This document shows positions 51,770 to 60,377 of a stretch of DNA of 64,000 bases, in pieces. The DNA comes from Pseudoxanthomonas gei (GTDB lineage: Bacteria > Pseudomonadota > Gammaproteobacteria > Xanthomonadales > Xanthomonadaceae), in NCBI RefSeq assembly GCF_010119615.1, contig NZ_QOVG01000001.1:310001-374000 (forward strand), written 5' to 3'. The notes beneath the pieces are model-generated. The model was given only the letters and a program-made list of their open reading frames with translations, was not told the origin of the DNA and ran no database searches. Every line of letters starts with the position of its first letter. Position 1 is the first letter of the stretch. The position numbers and the translations under genes were made by a program.

Positions 51770-52387
51770 ATGAGAAAACTCATCGTCGCCGCAATGACCA
51801 GCCTCGACGGCGTGATCCAGGCACCGGGCGGCCCCGACGAGGACACCGGTGGCGGCTTCGCCCATGGCGGCTGGGCTTGGCCCTATGCCGACGACAGCGA
51901 AGACGCGATGGGTGGTGCGTTCAAGCGCCCCTTCGAGCTGCTGCTGGGTCGCCGCACCTACGACATCTTCGCCGGCTACTGGCCGCACGTGCCCAAGGGT
52001 GCCCCGCACCAGGACATCGCCGACCTGTTCAACGGCGTGGCCAAGCACGTGGCTACCCATCATCCGGACACGCTGGCCTGGCACAACAGCCATGCGCTGG
52101 GCGCCGACCCCGGCGCCGCGCTGCGCGAACTCAAGCGTGGCGAAGGCGCCGACCTGCTGACCCAGGGCAGCAGCGAACTGGTGCACCAGCTGCTGGCCAC
52201 CGACCTGGTCGACGAACTGCGCCTGCTCATCTACCCCATCCTGCTGGGCCGCGGCAAACGCCTGTTCGATGACCGCGCGCAGGCGTCGGCATTCCGGCTG
52301 CAGGAATCCAGGACCGCCTCCACCGGCGTGCTGATCACCCGCTACGTCCGCGATGGCGAGGTGCGAACGGGATCATTCGAATCGTAG
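51770..52387 (+). CDS. dihydrofolate reductase family protein (RibD C-terminal type)
   Basis: 205 residues. MRKLIVAAMTSLDGVIQAPG, LLLGRRTYDIFAGYWP, QGSSELVHQLLATDLVDELR, YPILLGRGKRLF: the RibD_C/YyaP-type NADPH reductase fold. Substrate unknown; a stand-alone member not in a riboflavin operon. AAGGAGAAGC lies just before the start. It ends within the RAYT-frame region, and a REP element begins at its stop codon. Confidence 0.9.
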   Translation: MRKLIVAAMTSLDGVIQAPGGPDEDTGGGFAHGGWAWPYADDSEDAMGGAFKRPFELLLGRRTYDIFAGYWPHVPKGAPHQDIADLFNGVAKHVATHHPDTLAWHNSHALGADPGAALRELKRGEGADLLTQGSSELVHQLLATDLVDELRLLIYPILLGRGKRLFDDRAQASAFRLQESRTASTGVLITRYVRDGEVRTGSFES

Positions 52388-52413
52388 GGCGGGTCTTGAC
52401 CCGCCTTCCGGCA
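52384..52413 (+). repeat. REP element (GTAG head)
   Basis: GTAGGGCGGGTCTTGACCCG then CCTTCCGGCA; hairpin GGCGGGTC/GACCCGCC. It overlaps the last codons of the reductase gene. It pairs with the inverted copy at 52464-52493. Confidence 0.9.
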
Positions 52414-52463
52414 CCCCGCGTCAAAGCGTAGGAGCGCCCGCGAAACCCCTGCATTGCTTGCCG

Positions 52464-52493
52464 CCGCAGAAGGCGGGTCAAGACCCGCCCTAC
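52464..52493 (-). repeat. REP element, inverted copy
   Basis: Minus-strand copy of the same 30-base element (TTCTGCGGC tail differs). With the copy at 52384 it makes a head-to-head pair (BIME-like) separated by 50 bp. Confidence 0.88.
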
Positions 52494-52543
52494 GCCATCC
52501 CATCTGGCCTGGCCGCGACAAAGGCCTGTTTGATAGCCATAGA

Positions 52544-53114
52544 CTACGTTCGCGATGGCGACGTACGGAACGGATTATTTGACTCGTAGGGCGGGTCTTG
52601 ACCCGCCTTCCGGCAATCCCCTGCCCAGTCGGCCGGAAGCAGCCCCGCTGCCACATGGCGATGGAATGAGGAATGCGGCCAATCCGCCACCCGGACGACA
52701 TGGCCATGCTTTTTTGCGGATTGGCATGCACGTAGTCCACGCACTGCCGCAGATGCGATTCATCGCGCATCAGGCGCTCCCAGTAGCGGCGCTGCCAGAT
52801 GCCGCGCTCGGACTTCTCCTGGCGTCGCTCCGAAAGGCGTTCGCCTGAATCAATCGAGCGGGAAAAATAGCTCTTGATATGCCGCCAACGGGCTCCGTTG
52901 TCGGCGTCACCTTCAGGCAGCCGCCACACGCAATGCAGGTGGTCGGGCAGGACTACCCAGGCCAACAGGAAACAAGGCCTTGCGGCGCGGGCGACACGGA
53001 AGGATTCGCGCAGCAAGCCAATGTGATCCACAAGCAGTGTGCGCCTGCGTTCCAGCGGTTGACTGTAAAGGCATAGGTCCCTCCCGGCACCCGCACGCTT
53101 CGGTAATTCGGCAT
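52544..53114 (-). pseudogene. REP-associated tyrosine transposase (RAYT), two frameshifts
   Basis: The family sequence is spread over three frames. Frame 1 gives MPNYRSVRVPGGTYAFTVN from ATG 53114. After a one-base loss near 53057 frame 2 gives LVDHIGLL.., AWVVLPDHLHCVWRLPEGD (the HUH His-x-His), RRYWERLMRDESHLRQCVDY and HANPQ. At an A6 tract on the minus strand (52710-52715) the match jumps to frame 3: HGHVVRVADWPHSSFHR and PADWAGD. An intact RAYT would nick REP elements, four of which lie around it. The two shifts make it a pseudogene, unless one of them is a sequencing error. Confidence 0.85.
52586..52615 (+). repeat. REP element
   Basis: Exact copy of the 52384 element, starting at GTAG and ending CCGGCA. 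It lies over the 3' end of the broken RAYT gene, and a short duplication of the reductase end (TACGTCCGCGATGGCGA-like text) precedes it. Confidence 0.88.
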
Positions 53115-53280
53115 GCAGGGAAGATCCTCCCTGCGCCGTCTGCGCACCATCGGCCAATGCCGCGCATCACCATCGGAATATTGCTGACCGGTACCGCCCA
53201 CGCAGCGCACGTCCTGGCTGGACTTTTCCATCAAGGCACAGGGATCCAGCGCGAGCGATCCCGGAATGGCGGGCCGCCAC

Positions 53281-53306
53281 GGAAGGCGGGCCAAGACCCG
53301 CCCTAC
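53281..53306 (-). repeat. REP element, inverted copy with one substitution
   Basis: GGAAGGCGGGCCAAGACCCG then CCCTAC on the + strand, the reverse orientation with GGGC in place of GGGT. Located just upstream of the broken RAYT start. Confidence 0.75.
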
Positions 53307-53344
53307 ATTGGCTCGCTCATCGTGCGACGCCCAAACCGCACGCA

Positions 53345-53602
53345 TCACCCCATCGCCGCGCCGTAAAATCTTGCGGCCTGTGCGTTGAAATAGAAAATGC
53401 CCAGCCGGAAGCCCGCGTCCTGGAGCGCATCCTGCATCTCCACGCACAGGAATGCAGCGCCGACCGTGGAGCGAATGGCAAGCAGGCCCCGATCCCAGAT
53501 CGCTTGCCGCTCTGCCACGGGACAGTTCACGCACTCCACCCAAAGCAGGTCCACCAGCTTCTGCAGCGAGCGTTCCAGTTGGGATCCGGTGCTACTCGGC
53601 AT
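53345..53602 (-). CDS. small hypothetical protein
   Basis: 85 residues from ATG 53602. LERSLQKLVDLLWVECVNCP, AERQAIWDRGLLAIRSTVGA, AGFRLGIFYFNAQAARFYG: no family recognised. A CxxC-like pair (ECVNCP) is visible. Follows the 53632-53958 gene with a 29-bp gap, so co-transcription is likely. Confidence 0.5.
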   Translation of the reverse strand: MPSSTGSQLERSLQKLVDLLWVECVNCPVAERQAIWDRGLLAIRSTVGAAFLCVEMQDALQDAGFRLGIFYFNAQAARFYGAAMG

Positions 53603-53631
53603 GGCCGCTTCCTCCGGCAGGCGACGGGCGC

Positions 53632-53958
53632 TCAGCCCGTTGCGACACCCATCCGTTTCCAGGTGGCCCTTACGATGGCCATGGCGTCGGCCCACTGCAG
53701 CTGGTCGCGCTCGTGCAGGCTGGTGTAGCGCCGTCGCAACATCGGCACCAGTTCCGGCAGTTGCTCGTGGTGGTGGATGAGGTAGGTGTCGTAGCCGAAC
53801 TTGAAAGTAGGCACGTAAGTATCGAAAGGCAGGTGGGCATGGAAGAACCTGCGATGCGGATAGCAGCTTTTCCAGTAGACGAGTTCGGCGGCTATATCCA
53901 ACACCATCCCCGGCGCCAGGCGATGGACACGCTCTTCTGAGAACAGCGGATACGACAT
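53632..53958 (-). CDS. hypothetical protein
   Basis: 108 residues, rich in aromatic residues and histidine (LVYWKSCYPHRRFFHAHLPF, KFGYDTYLIHHHEQLPELVP, RRRYTSLHERDQLQWADAMA). No known domain. First gene of a possible two-gene unit with the smaller protein downstream. Confidence 0.6.
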   Translation of the reverse strand: MSYPLFSEERVHRLAPGMVLDIAAELVYWKSCYPHRRFFHAHLPFDTYVPTFKFGYDTYLIHHHEQLPELVPMLRRRYTSLHERDQLQWADAMAIVRATWKRMGVATG

Positions 53959-54523
53959 TTGGCGAGGCCAATGGCGCCGCCCTGATTGCAGCGGCTATGC
54001 CTCTTGTACTCCTAATTGGCGCACGTGCCGCTCTGATTTACTTGCTGCGTGCATGGGACCGACCAACGGCCATCGGAATGCGTAAAAGCCCCATTTTTGA
54101 GGCAAAAACACTACAGCTGCTGAAGTGGTACGCATGCAGGCGGGAGTTTTCGCGGTGTGCATGCGCGCATTTGCAAGCGTCCACTTTCCCGATTGCGGAA
54201 ACCGACATGCACGACGAAACAGGAGTGGCATGGACGCGATCGCCTCGTTGCCGTGGCCGATAGGCGTGGTGCTGGGACTCATCGCCTACTGCTGCATCCG
54301 CCAGCCCAACCGGCGGAGCGGCCAAGGGTTTTTCCTGGCTGCTCGCAATTCCCGAAATGCCGCGGCACAGCTGCAGCGTGATGCCAACGCAACTGGCGTT
54401 AACAGGCAATGGCGAGCCCAAGGCTCGTCAACCTGCAGTCCAAAGCGCCCCGGGTTGACCAGCTGTTGAAGCCGCTGTTCCTGCCCGGCCTGCGTCGTTA
54501 CGCCGGCATCGGCACGGCCCGCA
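53959..54523. other. 565 bp without a convincing gene; possible remnant
   Basis: Only a short + frame from ATG 54230 (MDAIASLPWPIGVVLGLIAY then CCIRQPNRRSG) stands out. It reads like the membrane-anchor start of an xanthomonad restriction-endonuclease-like membrane protein and then loses its way. It is most likely a broken gene fragment. A GC-rich tail before the SDR gene has no clear terminator. Confidence 0.4.
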
Positions 54524-55297
54524 TCAATCCTTGACCAGTCCCCCGTCTACCACCAGGTTCTGGCCGGTGATCGCGCGGGCCCAGGGTGAGGCGAAGAACA
54601 ACACCGCATCGGCGAACTCTTCCGGCGTGGTCACGCGCCGCAGCGGGGTGGCCTGGGCAATCAGGTCGAAGACCGCTTCCGGCGTGGCGGCGCTGGCGTC
54701 GGTGGTCCGCAGCAGGCCGCCGGAGACCATGTTGACGGTGATGCCGTCGGGCCCCAGGTCGGCGGCCATGGTGCGCGTCAACGACATCAGCGCGGCTTTC
54801 GAAGCGGTGTAGTCGTGGTACGGCACCACCGGGTTCTGCACCAGGTTGGTCCCGATGTTGATGACCCGCCCGTTGCCCTGGGTGCGCATGCCGGGGACGG
54901 CTGCCTTCAGGGTGTTGAGTGCGGCGCGCACGCTTCCTTCGAACTGGCGCTCGAAGCGCTCCCAGGCGATGATCTCGCCCTGCGGGCGTGCATCGCCATC
55001 GAATGCGAAATCGACCAGCGCATTGTTGACCACGGTGGTCACCGCACTGCCGAAGTGGGCCTGCGCGGTGGCGACCATGGCAGCCACCGCGTCGGGGTCG
55101 GTCACGTCCGCCTGTACAGCAAGCGCGCGTCCGGCCGCCTGTTGCTCGATGGCGAGTGCGGCCTCACGGCTGTTGCGGTAATTGACCACTACGCGCGCGC
55201 CCTCGCGCAGGAATGCACGGCTGATCGCAGCGCCCAGCCCACGCGCACCTCCGGTGACCAGTACCACCTGTTCGTTCAACGCCAGCGCATTCGACAT
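54524..55297 (-). CDS. SDR-family oxidoreductase (3-oxoacyl-ACP reductase-like)
   Basis: 257 residues from ATG 55297, with GGAG 8 bp upstream. LVTGGARGLGAAISRAFL, NNAL in place of NNAG, catalytic YHDYTASKAALMSLTRTMA, and a GQNLVVDGGLV terminus. The SDR fold is complete; substrate unknown. Single gene by context, with a GTAG-type repeat between it and the M20 peptidase. Confidence 0.9.
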   Translation of the reverse strand: MSNALALNEQVVLVTGGARGLGAAISRAFLREGARVVVNYRNSREAALAIEQQAAGRALAVQADVTDPDAVAAMVATAQAHFGSAVTTVVNNALVDFAFDGDARPQGEIIAWERFERQFEGSVRAALNTLKAAVPGMRTQGNGRVINIGTNLVQNPVVPYHDYTASKAALMSLTRTMAADLGPDGITVNMVSGGLLRTTDASAATPEAVFDLIAQATPLRRVTTPEEFADAVLFFASPWARAITGQNLVVDGGLVKD

Positions 55298-55370
55298 CCG
55301 GTTCTCCATTGAAGGCAAATCAGGTCCGCGGGCGCGCATGCGCGTGCCGGAGGAAGATGGATGGCGCCAG

Positions 55371-55405
55371 AGCACCCCCGGGTGCGCTTCGCTTACCCGG
55401 GCTAC
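55371..55405 (-). repeat. GTAG-headed repeat, second type
   Basis: On the minus strand it starts GTAGCCCGGGTAAGCGAAGC and ends with CACCCGGGGG. Stem CCCGGG(T)/(C)ACCCGGG. Lies between the SDR and M20 genes and could act as a weak terminator. Confidence 0.6.
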
Positions 55406-55433
55406 TCCGGGCTCGTGGCCCGCCTTGCGCGCG

Positions 55434-56855
55434 TTATTCCGCCAACACCTTGACCAGGTCGAACAGGTAGTCGCGCCCGGTATAGACCGAGCGCACTTCC
55501 AAGCGTTCGTCGAGCCCATGGACTCCGTTGCCATCGGGATCGCCCCACGGGCCCGGCACGCCATAGGTGGGAATCCCCACCGCCGACAGATACAGGCCAT
55601 CGGTGGCGCCAGTGGACATGGACGGGATCACCGGCACGCCGGGGAAGTACGTCGCGCTCAGCTTTTCCATCGGGCCGATGAGGGCCGGGTCCAGCGCGGG
55701 CGACTTGGCCAGTGGCTTGTCCTTGCGTGCCAGCTCGAAGGAGATGTCGGGATTGCCGACGACCTTGACCAATGCGTCCTTGATCTCCGCTGGCGTATGG
55801 CCCGGGAAGATGCGGCAGTTGACGTTCGCACCGGTTCGCTGCGGCAGCGCGTTGACCGCGTGGCCGCCGTCGATCATGGTCCCCACGCAGGTGGTGCGCA
55901 GCATGGAGTGGAAGGCCTTGTCGGTGTTGACCACCGCCGCCGCCCTGGCGTCGCCCGGATCCTTGGCCAGCGCCACCATCGCCGCCCCCAGCGGGTCCTT
56001 GCGCGCGGCACCGGCGCGCTCGAAGAACACGCGGGTGGTGTCGCTGAATTCGGCCGGGAACTCGTGGTCGCGGATCTTCAACAGCGCCTCGGACATGGCG
56101 TAGATGGCGTTGTCACGCACGGGCTGCGAGCTGTGTCCACCCGGATTGGTCGCGACCAGCCTGTAGTCCTGGTAGATCTTCTCGCCGACCTGGATCGACT
56201 GCGCGACGATGTGGCCCTTGCCGTCGGTGTCGCCGCCGCCACCCTCGTTGAGCGCGAAGGCCGCGTCGATCAGGTCGCGCTTGTGGTTGGCCAGGTACTG
56301 CGCGCCATTGAACGCGGTGTCGGTTTCCTCGCCGCAGGTGAGCGCGATCTTGACGGTCCGGGCCGGCTTGTAGCCGTCCTGCTTGAAGCGCACCAGGGTG
56401 TCGGCCCAGGTCGCGGCCATCATCTTGTCGTCGGAGATGCCGCGTGCGTAGTAGTAGCCGTTTTCCTCGATCAGCTTGTACGGGTCGCGCACCCAGTCGG
56501 CGCGATTGGCCGCCACCACGTCGATATGCGCCAGCAGCAACACCGGCTTGAGCGTGGCCGAGGTACCCGGATAGACGGCGACAATGCCGCCCTCCTTCGG
56601 GTGCTCGGGCACGGAGAACAGGGTGATCTGGTCGTCGGCAAACCCCGCCGCCTTGAGGCGCGTTGCGATCTGTGCGGCCGCCCTGGTGCAGTCACCGCTG
56701 GTGACCGAGGTGTCGGTTTCAACCAGTTCCTTGTAGAGCGCGAAGAACTGTTGCTGGTCGGGACGCAGTTCGCCCATCTTGCCGGTCGGCACCTGTGCCA
56801 TCCCCGGCCCCGCCACCAGCGCTGCCATGGCCAATGCAAGCATTTGTAATTTCAT
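55434..56855 (-). CDS. exported M20/M25/M40 zinc peptidase
   Basis: 473 residues. Signal peptide MKLQMLALAMAALVAGPGMA, metal ligands H110-x-D112 (LLLAHIDVVA), D142 (GISDDKMM), the Glu pair E176/E177 (CGEETDTAFNG), and a dimerisation domain. Such enzymes are di-zinc exo- or dipeptidases that act in the periplasm. GGAAAG before the start serves as ribosome site. Confidence 0.92.
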   Translation of the reverse strand: MKLQMLALAMAALVAGPGMAQVPTGKMGELRPDQQQFFALYKELVETDTSVTSGDCTRAAAQIATRLKAAGFADDQITLFSVPEHPKEGGIVAVYPGTSATLKPVLLLAHIDVVAANRADWVRDPYKLIEENGYYYARGISDDKMMAATWADTLVRFKQDGYKPARTVKIALTCGEETDTAFNGAQYLANHKRDLIDAAFALNEGGGGDTDGKGHIVAQSIQVGEKIYQDYRLVATNPGGHSSQPVRDNAIYAMSEALLKIRDHEFPAEFSDTTRVFFERAGAARKDPLGAAMVALAKDPGDARAAAVVNTDKAFHSMLRTTCVGTMIDGGHAVNALPQRTGANVNCRIFPGHTPAEIKDALVKVVGNPDISFELARKDKPLAKSPALDPALIGPMEKLSATYFPGVPVIPSMSTGATDGLYLSAVGIPTYGVPGPWGDPDGNGVHGLDERLEVRSVYTGRDYLFDLVKVLAE

Positions 56856-57177
56856 GGATCTTTCCTTTGAAGAAATGAAATACCAGCCTGCATTCGACGA
56901 TCCCGGCCGGGCGCACCACGTGTACCGATAGTAGCGCGCATGCAGAACCGCAGGGCAGGTCGTGTCGGGGCAATGTGCCAGGTGTGTTGCATCGCCGCCT
57001 CATTGGCAACGCAGGCAAGTCCGGGCGACGTTTGCATGCGGGTCGGGTCAACCACCACGTCGCGCGCCGCGGCAGGAGGAAATGAATGACCCGCCTTGCG
57101 TGCAATGCGATTGGCCGGTGCATGAGCGTGCGCGCGTTGAAAAACCATGACCGGCATTTCGCCGCTGGAGCGCACCC
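56856..57177. other. 322-bp divergent intergenic region
   Basis: Between the M20 peptidase gene and an unknown + strand gene. It must hold both promoters. No repeat, palindrome or RNA gene was recognised. Confidence 0.6.
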
Positions 57178-58143
57178 ATGGCTGAACGCATCCGCTTTCC
57201 CGGTAATGCCGGCAACCCCGCCATCACCGGCGAACTGCCGGTGAATCCTTTCGACCCCGAACAGCTGCGCCAGGTGCTGCTGCTCAACGAAGCGGTGCTG
57301 GTGTCGTTCTCCGCCTCGCCCAATCCGCGAGCGCCCTGGGACTGGTCCACGCTGTCCTGGAACATCACCATGCCCACCACGGTAATTCCCGGCGTGCATG
57401 TCGAAGTCACCCTGTTTGGCGAAGGTGAGCAGGTGGTGCAACCGCAAGGCAGTCGCCCTGCCAAGCCCTATGGCGACACCACCTACACACTGGTGCTGCG
57501 GACCCCGCTGGCCGCGCGGCAACTGGGAAAGGTGGACCTGGCGATCGACTTCGGCAGCTGCTTTGAACTGCCCCAGCGCATAGACGAGGTGCGCGAGATG
57601 ATCCAGGCCGAGGTCAAGCGGTCATTTCCAAGTACCGGCAAGGTCACACTGCGCGACCAGGGCATCGAGGTCGATTTCGGCATCAACAGCTTCGTCATCG
57701 ACATTCCGCTGACCACCGACGTACCCAACTGGTTCGACGCGGACATCGACCTGACGGTGGGCTTCCAGGTGTTCCCGGTCGATGGCCGCGTGGGTGCCAG
57801 CTACAGTTTCGCAAAGACCACGGTGTCGTTCGGTGCAGCGTCGGCCATTCTTTCCGGCGGTTGTTCGGTGGCGGTGGCCAAGGCATTGGAAGAGCAGTCG
57901 GATGGGTTCTTCGATGGCTTCATCGGCCCGGCCATCGCCCGCCAGATCCGCGAAAAAGTGCGGCTCGGCATGAATACCGCGCTTGCCGCCTTCAACAATG
58001 GCCGCACGCCACCCTACAAGGTGCACGACTTCACCCTGACGGAGTCCAACCTGCTGGTCCGCATCTGCCCGGTGAGCGCGCCACCCCAGCCCTCAGACCA
58101 CGGCGGCGTGGGCGGTGGCGAGGTTGAACCCGCGCACGCGTAG
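57178..58143 (+). CDS. hypothetical protein, possible accessory gene
   Basis: 321 residues. Beta-rich: LSWNITMPTTVIPGVHVEVT, GEQVVQPQGSRPAKPYGDTT, ITVDFG..NSFVIDIPLTTD, and a C-terminal VHDFTLTESNLLVRICPV. No signal peptide and no family recognised. Marks the left end of the accessory stretch; still high in G+C. Confidence 0.7.
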   Translation: MAERIRFPGNAGNPAITGELPVNPFDPEQLRQVLLLNEAVLVSFSASPNPRAPWDWSTLSWNITMPTTVIPGVHVEVTLFGEGEQVVQPQGSRPAKPYGDTTYTLVLRTPLAARQLGKVDLAIDFGSCFELPQRIDEVREMIQAEVKRSFPSTGKVTLRDQGIEVDFGINSFVIDIPLTTDVPNWFDADIDLTVGFQVFPVDGRVGASYSFAKTTVSFGAASAILSGGCSVAVAKALEEQSDGFFDGFIGPAIARQIREKVRLGMNTALAAFNNGRTPPYKVHDFTLTESNLLVRICPVSAPPQPSDHGGVGGGEVEPAHA

Positions 58144-58153
58144 TCCTGCGCAA

Positions 58154-58185
58154 GTAGCCCGGTGCGGTGCGTCTAGCCGGGCTAC
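58154..58185. repeat. GTAG hairpin (second type)
   Basis: GTAGCCCGG at 58154 and GCCGGGCTAC at 58176-58185 form an inverted pair with GTAG/CTAC ends, enclosing 13 bases. Located right after the unknown gene stop. Confidence 0.7.
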
Positions 58186-58203
58186 GCTGCCTACGCCGGG
58201 TAC

Positions 58204-58308
58204 GTAGGATGGGTCGAGCCGAAGGCGATACCCATCGGCACGCGGCACCAAACAACGATGGGTAGACCAGCTTCGCTGTTGAAAGCCTCTGCGCTCCACC
58301 CATCCTAC
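58204..58308 (+). repeat. 105-bp repeat with inverted GTAGGATGGG ends, copy 1
   Basis: Starts GTAGGATGGG and ends CCCATCCTAC. The internal AACGATGGGTAGACCAGCTT and CGCTGTTGAAAGC text is shared with copy 2 at 59261-59366. Together they bracket the 58337-59152 gene in direct orientation. Confidence 0.85.
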
Positions 58309-58336
58309 GGGGCTACGCTGACTTCAGCGGCGCGTG

Positions 58337-59152
58337 TTAGACGAACCCTTCTTCGATAAGCCTGACGCCTTCGCGCGCAACTTCATGTCGTTGACCCGAT
58401 CCTCCGAGAACCCGCGACCAGCTTTCGATGACAAGCCGCGTGTCATCTCCCTGCCCCTCACCCCAATAGCTGAAGCCACCGTACATGCCAGGCACGGGAA
58501 ACCATGTCGCGTCGGCCCGGGTTGGCAGAGGAAACGTCAGCCGGGGCAATGGCACTGCGGATTCCAACTTGAATTCATCGATGCGCCGACGGATCGTCTT
58601 GTGCAAGCCTGCCTGCAAACGACTGAGGTCTACCCGCTGGTCCTGCGCGTCAATTGCGGAAGCGGAAAACAAGGCATCGAAGACTTCAGCAATCGAGGCG
58701 AGTTTGCGGAATCGACTCTTTGGCACGTTTCGGAGGTCGGGGCGCGCCGCCTTGATTCCGCTTGCGTTCCCTTTGGTGTGCTTCGCAATCTTGAAATCGA
58801 GTATTGGAGGGAGCGGCTGACCGGCGTCGTTGCCAAAGAAAAGAAAGGGGCCCAACTCCAGTGTCTCGTTGTCGAACTGAATCCAGACGACGCAGCCGGA
58901 TGGTTTCTGCGCAAGCCCCAAGTGGATCTTCTGGCTGCTGGCTGCCGCCTCGCGGTGGGAGGTCTTCAGCTGGATGTGACGTACTACACCACTGCGCTCG
59001 ATGATGACATCGTAGCCACGGCTATCCACCTCTGGCTTAGCAACCTCCAGCGAGCACTCGCCCCTCAACCATGAGGTCCGCAGCAACTCCCCCACGAACA
59101 GATGCTCGACCAGCTTCTCGCGGAACGATGAAAACCTGAAGTGCTGATCCAT
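58337..59152 (-). CDS. PD-(D/E)xK nuclease-like protein
   Basis: 271 residues. The N-terminal 65 residues carry FREKLVEHLFVGELLRTSWL, then CSLEVAKPEVDSRGYDVIIE and HIQLKTSHRE. Asp48 with Gln61-Leu-Lys63 fits the metal-binding D and (D/E/Q)xK of the restriction-endonuclease fold. The middle (CVVWIQFDNETLELGPFLFF) and the tail (VESWSRVLGGSGQRHEVARE) are conserved-looking but unassigned. Cytosolic, so a DNA-acting accessory protein is inferred. Confidence 0.75.
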   Translation of the reverse strand: MDQHFRFSSFREKLVEHLFVGELLRTSWLRGECSLEVAKPEVDSRGYDVIIERSGVVRHIQLKTSHREAAASSQKIHLGLAQKPSGCVVWIQFDNETLELGPFLFFGNDAGQPLPPILDFKIAKHTKGNASGIKAARPDLRNVPKSRFRKLASIAEVFDALFSASAIDAQDQRVDLSRLQAGLHKTIRRRIDEFKLESAVPLPRLTFPLPTRADATWFPVPGMYGGFSYWGEGQGDDTRLVIESWSRVLGGSGQRHEVAREGVRLIEEGFV

Positions 59153-59260
59153 GGACTATTCCTTTGCTATTGAGCGTCTTGCGGATTGCAACTTGGAAAC
59201 AAGGTGGGCGGTCGCACAGATCGACAAGCTTCTCTCCATGCCAACCCAATCAAAAAGCAC

Positions 59261-59366
59261 GTCGGATGGGTGGAGAAGAACGCGATATCCATCAGCACGC
59301 GGCGCCCAAGCAACGATGGGTAGACCAGCTTCGCTGTTGAAAGCCGCTGCGCTCCACCCTTCCTAC
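59261..59366 (+). repeat. 105-bp repeat, copy 2
   Basis: Second copy, same orientation as 58204-58308. The end arms are GTCGGATGGG and CCCTTCCTAC (each one or two changes), but the inner CAACGATGGGTAGACCAGCT onward is almost identical. It ends next to the stop of the Mrr-like gene. Confidence 0.8.
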
Positions 59367-59371
59367 GGAGC

Positions 59372-60217
59372 TTAGCGCCCTTCCATCAGCGCTTCTTCGT
59401 ATCGCCTGTCGTTCTCTTCCAGGATGCGCATGGACTCGGCGTTCTTGCGCTGCCATTCGCGCAGCGCCGTGTCCTGCTGTTGCGCCGAGATCTCTGGCGG
59501 TTGAGGACGTTGCCGCTCCACGTTGATTACGACAGGCCTTTGCACTGGCGGGGGCATTGGGACAGAGGCTGGCTTCGGGCGAGTGACCACTGCGGGCGCG
59601 TTGACCGACTTTTCGATTGTCTTTCGAAAATAACCAGGCACGCACTGGACCAGGATGACGAGTGCAATGATCCCGACCCCAAGCCTTACGAGGGGCTCAA
59701 GCGAGGGCTTCTTATTGAGTTGACCGCTTACTGGCCTTCTCGCTGTCTTGTCCTGGCCCAGGCAGTCAGGTCGCCGGGTGCGATCCAGATCGGCTGGGCT
59801 TGTACTTGTTTCGGGCAGAGGACCGAGCATGGCGCGAAGCGCGTCGCCATCTATGAGCTGCACATGCCCTTCGCGTGCGGCAGCATCCTTCGCAGCCTGG
59901 GTGAACTCACCACTGGTGATGACTATGGCGCCAGTAGCATTCTGGTTGATCTTGAGACCAAGCAGTTCGTGCACGGCATTGTGTGGAACCTGCTTGGCAT
60001 TCCAGTGTTTGCACTGGATCAGTACGTATTCTCCGCCCCTGCGCAGCTTCAGGTCGACGCCGCCATCGAAGCGGCTACGGCTGGCGCCCGTTCCCACATG
60101 GTCGACACTCCAGCCTTGCCGCCGGTAGTGGTCAGCCAGCATCTTCTCCAGCTGCTTCCAGTCAACGCGCGTCAAGGCATCATCGCGGCGATTGCGTACG
60201 TTCTTCAGTCCGTTCAT
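59372..60217 (-). CDS. Mrr-like restriction endonuclease with membrane anchor
   Basis: 281 residues from ATG 60217. The Mrr catalytic domain (about 18-135) has YRRQGWSVDHVGTGASRS, Asp55 in GGVDLKL and Gln68-Cys-Lys70, the D...QxK site intact, and GLKINQNATGAIVITSGEFT. Transmembrane helix at about 176-197, then a Pro-rich and helical tail. Related membrane Mrr-like proteins are common in this family; a role against methylated DNA is possible. Confidence 0.88.
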   Translation of the reverse strand: MNGLKNVRNRRDDALTRVDWKQLEKMLADHYRRQGWSVDHVGTGASRSRFDGGVDLKLRRGGEYVLIQCKHWNAKQVPHNAVHELLGLKINQNATGAIVITSGEFTQAAKDAAAREGHVQLIDGDALRAMLGPLPETSTSPADLDRTRRPDCLGQDKTARRPVSGQLNKKPSLEPLVRLGVGIIALVILVQCVPGYFRKTIEKSVNAPAVVTRPKPASVPMPPPVQRPVVINVERQRPQPPEISAQQQDTALREWQRKNAESMRILEENDRRYEEALMEGR

Positions 60218-60255
60218 TCCGTCCCCACGGCGAATGATGGGAGTAGCGCATAACC

Positions 60256-60282
60256 GTAGGGCGGGTCTTGACCCGCCTTCCT
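60256..60282 (+). repeat. REP element
   Basis: GTAGGGCGGGTCTTGACCCG then CCTTCCT; head intact. With the inverted copy at 60339 it forms a BIME-like pair in the gap between the Mrr-like and PLD-like genes. Confidence 0.9.
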
Positions 60283-60338
60283 TGGTCGCAAGCGCACCAC
60301 GGGTGGCGCGCAATAGTTCCGGATGCGTTGATGAGATC

Positions 60339-60368
60339 TGCCGGAAGGCGGGTCAAGACCCGCCCTAC
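60339..60368 (-). repeat. REP element, inverted copy
   Basis: TGCCGGAAGGCGGGTCAAGA then CCCGCCCTAC on the + strand, the full reverse of the 60256 type. The two arms are 56 bp apart. Confidence 0.9.
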
Positions 60369-60377
60369 TAACACTCC

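Noticed and set aside
52710-52715. Programmed -1 frameshift at the A6 tract of the RAYT gene
   Set aside because: The codon phase does not match the standard slippery pattern and a second, independent frameshift breaks the N-terminal part, so decay or sequence error is simpler.
54230-54469. A short membrane-protein gene
   Set aside because: Only the first 25-30 residues look protein-like; the rest is unstructured and no homologous domain follows, so it is kept as a possible remnant only.
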